DNA from: Actinomycetota bacterium
GTDB lineage: Bacteria; Actinomycetota; Actinomycetes; Mycobacteriales; Jatrophihabitantaceae
Direction of reading: 5' to 3'
Length of the DNA: 6,374 nucleotides
NCBI GenBank assembly: GCA_019241805.1
Contig: JAFAWL010000054.1
Span: 1 to 6,374, forward strand
In this document: positions 5,222-6,374 of the stretch, piece after piece
How the letters are laid out: each line of letters begins with the position of its first letter
Position numbering within the stretch: the first letter of the stretch is position 1
Translations under genes and position numbers: made by a program
Notes under the pieces: generated by a model
What the model was told of the DNA's origin: nothing
Seen by the model: only the letters and a program-made list of their open reading frames with translations
The model's database searches: none

Positions 5222-5560
5222 GTGCCATTTCGAGTCATTCTGCGTCTGAGTCGCCTGGATAACGACGGTAATTCCGACGTGCACGCTATCGCGGCTGATT
5301 ACGAACCATCGACCATTGAGATCGACGACAGGCGCCGCTGGCAGCTCATCCCCGGAACCCTCCTCATGACGCCTATGGGCCTTCCGGGTAACGCTGTGGC
5401 CCAGCTCGACTGGCAATACGAGCTCGTGGGCGGCGACGACGATCAAGTACCGCCGGACAGGCTCGCGCTCACGGCCGTCCGGGATGCCGTGGAACGGATT
5501 GAGGCCGCAGCAGCACACCATGACGGCATTCGGATCACGACTCGCTCGTGGTGGTTCTGA
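5222..5560 (+). CDS. Hypothetical protein, 112 aa, unrecognised
   Basis: A small soluble protein with no signal peptide or membrane span. The first half is mixed beta-like (FRVILRLSRL at residues 3-12, STIEID at 30-35, WQLIPGTLLM at 40-49). An acidic GGDDD segment (70-74) follows, then a predicted amphipathic helix (about 80-99, DRLALTAVRDAVERIEAAAA), and the chain ends in the aromatic SWWF. GTG start with a strong GGAGGT (5213-5218), although spacing to the GTG is only 3 bases. By hand count about 33 of 112 codons end in A/T, nearly half of the first 30, clearly more than in lat; two AGG arginine codons occur. This suggests recent acquisition or a young gene. It is isolated: a structured spacer upstream and the ino1 terminator downstream. 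I recognise no family and give no function. Confidence 0.6.
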   Translation: MPFRVILRLSRLDNDGNSDVHAIAADYEPSTIEIDDRRRWQLIPGTLLMTPMGLPGNAVAQLDWQYELVGGDDDQVPPDRLALTAVRDAVERIEAAAAHHDGIRITTRSWWF

Positions 5561-5630
5561 TCCACGGAAGTCGTCGGCCGACTAGGGCCACGGCGGTCTC
5601 GGACTGCGACCTCGCGCCGCCACCACACGC

Positions 5631-5666
5631 GAACCGGGCCGAATCCGAAGGGATCCGGCCCGGTTC
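5631..5666 (-). terminator. Strong bidirectional hairpin terminator downstream of ino1
   Basis: Arms GAACCGGGCCGAATCC (5631-5646) and GGATCCGGCCCGGTTC (5651-5666) pair at 15 of 16 positions around a 4-base loop. The odd pair is A-C in plus-strand RNA but a U-G wobble in minus-strand RNA, so the stem is unbroken only in the ino1 direction. It starts 13 bases past the ino1 stop and 70 bases past the stop of the 5222-5560 gene. No U tract follows in either direction, as is common for actinobacterial terminators. A weaker stem, AGTCG-N5-CGACT (5569-5583), follows the stop of the plus-strand gene. Confidence 0.8.
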
Positions 5667-5679
5667 GATCAAGCAGCGA

Positions 5680-6374
5680 TCAGCGTTCGACGGTGCCGTC
5701 GATGAACTTCTGCACCAGGTCACGCGCCTCGTCGTCGAAGTACTGGACCGGCGGCGACTTCATGAAGTAGCTCGACGCCGACAGGATCGGACCGCCGATG
5801 CCGCGATCCTTGGCAATCTTCGCGGCGCGCAGGGCGTCGATGATGATGCCGGCCGAGTTGGGCGAATCCCAGACCTCGAGCTTGTACTCCAGGTTAAGCG
5901 GTACGTCGCCGAACGCCTTGCCCTCGAGGCGGACGTAGGCCCACTTGCGGTCGTCGAGCCACGCGACGTAGTCCGACGGGCCGATGTGCACGTTGCGCTT
6001 GCCCAGATCCCGGTCGGGGATCTGCGAGGTAACCGATTGAGTCTTGCTGATCTTCTTGGACTCCAGACGGTCACGCTCGAGCATGTTCATGAAGTCCATA
6101 TTGCCGCCGACATTGAGCTGCATCGTTCGCTGCAACTCGACGCCACGGTCCTCGAAGAGCTTCGCGAGCACGCGGTGGGTGATGGTGGCACCGACCTGCG
6201 ACTTGATGTCGTCACCGACGATCGGCACGCCGGCGTCCTCGAACTTCTTGGCCCACTCCGGCGTACCGGCGATGAAGACGGGCAGCGCGTTGACGAAGGC
6301 GACCTTGGCGTCGATCGCGCACTGCGCATAGAACTTCGCGGCGTACTCGGATCCGACCGGCAGGTAGCAGATGA
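5680..6374 (-). CDS. ino1: Inositol-3-phosphate synthase (actinobacterial Ino1), partial, 5' end beyond the window
   Basis: The C-terminal 230 residues or so of an enzyme usually about 360 long that converts D-glucose 6-phosphate to 1D-myo-inositol 3-phosphate with bound NAD. The frame stays open to the window edge, with [19 protein letters not shown] at its visible start, so the N-terminal part of the NAD-binding Rossmann domain is missing. Family blocks are intact: [20 protein letters not shown], then [12 protein letters not shown] with its conserved lysine, [15 protein letters not shown], and [14 protein letters not shown], ending in the normal C-terminus with [10 protein letters not shown]. 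In actinobacteria the product feeds phosphatidylinositol, PI-mannosides and mycothiol. The gene is followed by a strong hairpin at 5631-5666, so it appears to be the last gene of its transcript. No internal truncation or frameshift is seen in the visible part. Confidence 0.95.
   Translation of the reverse strand, partial: ICYLPVGSEYAAKFYAQCAIDAKVAFVNALPVFIAGTPEWAKKFEDAGVPIVGDDIKSQVGATITHRVLAKLFEDRGVELQRTMQLNVGGNMDFMNMLERDRLESKKISKTQSVTSQIPDRDLGKRNVHIGPSDYVAWLDDRKWAYVRLEGKAFGDVPLNLEYKLEVWDSPNSAGIIIDALRAAKIAKDRGIGGPILSASSYFMKSPPVQYFDDEARDLVQKFIDGTVER

Noticed and set aside
5048..5521. 157-residue minus-strand open frame opposite the 5222-5560 gene
   Set aside because: It lacks a convincing ribosome-binding site, runs through the inverted-repeat spacer and has no recognisable domain; the plus-strand frame has GGAGGT before its GTG. 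Because neither protein is recognised, this choice is less certain than the others.
5666..5682. Direct repeat CGATCA at 5666-5671 and 5677-5682 near the ino1 stop
   Set aside because: CGATC words are very frequent in this genome's DNA; two six-base copies here are not significant and no insertion lies between them.

Overview
The window looks like a chromosomal segment of a high-GC actinobacterium. Its coding frames end strongly in G/C, and it carries several markers of this phylum: an actinobacterial-type inositol-1-phosphate synthase (Ino1), a MptB-like polyprenol-phosphomannose mannosyltransferase, and an adjacent lrpA-lat pair arranged as in Mycobacterium tuberculosis (Rv3291c-Rv3290c). 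Two genes also have the TANNNT-N6/7-ATG arrangement typical of leaderless actinobacterial mRNAs. The genus cannot be fixed from this stretch.

Layout. From 2870 leftward on the minus strand lie a pirin (2870-2109), a VOC/glyoxalase-fold protein (2025-1543) and a multi-spanning GT-C mannosyltransferase of the MptB type (1486-14). Gaps of 83 and 56 bp would allow a shared transcript. Divergent from the pirin, on the plus strand, are an Lrp/AsnC regulator (2997-3461) and L-lysine 6-aminotransferase (3540-4850). The 126-bp divergent region 2871-2996 holds a candidate operator over the pirin -10 and a leaderless lrpA promoter. The 78-bp lrpA-lat gap holds a second leaderless promoter and an inverted repeat that could be the LrpA operator.

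Convergent to lat, 16 bp away, is a 47-residue single-span membrane protein (5010-4867, minus strand). A 211-bp spacer rich in short inverted repeats separates it from an unrecognised 112-residue plus-strand protein (5222-5560) whose codon use is less GC3-biased than its neighbours. A strong hairpin (5631-5666) lies between that gene and the 3' end of ino1 (minus strand, 5' part cut off by the window edge).

How the genes work together. The clearest functional unit is lrpA-lat: a feast/famine regulator next to an enzyme that turns L-lysine and 2-oxoglutarate into 2-aminoadipate-6-semialdehyde (which cyclises to piperideine-6-carboxylate) and glutamate. The usual next enzyme, piperideine-6-carboxylate dehydrogenase, is not in the window. 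Ino1 (inositol for phosphatidylinositol) and the MptB-like enzyme (lipomannan core) could serve the same envelope glycolipid pathway, but they are about 4 kb apart and nothing here shows co-regulation. I see no mobile element, CRISPR array, tRNA or rRNA. The least explained part is 5011-5679: the small membrane protein, the structured leader and the unrecognised gene.
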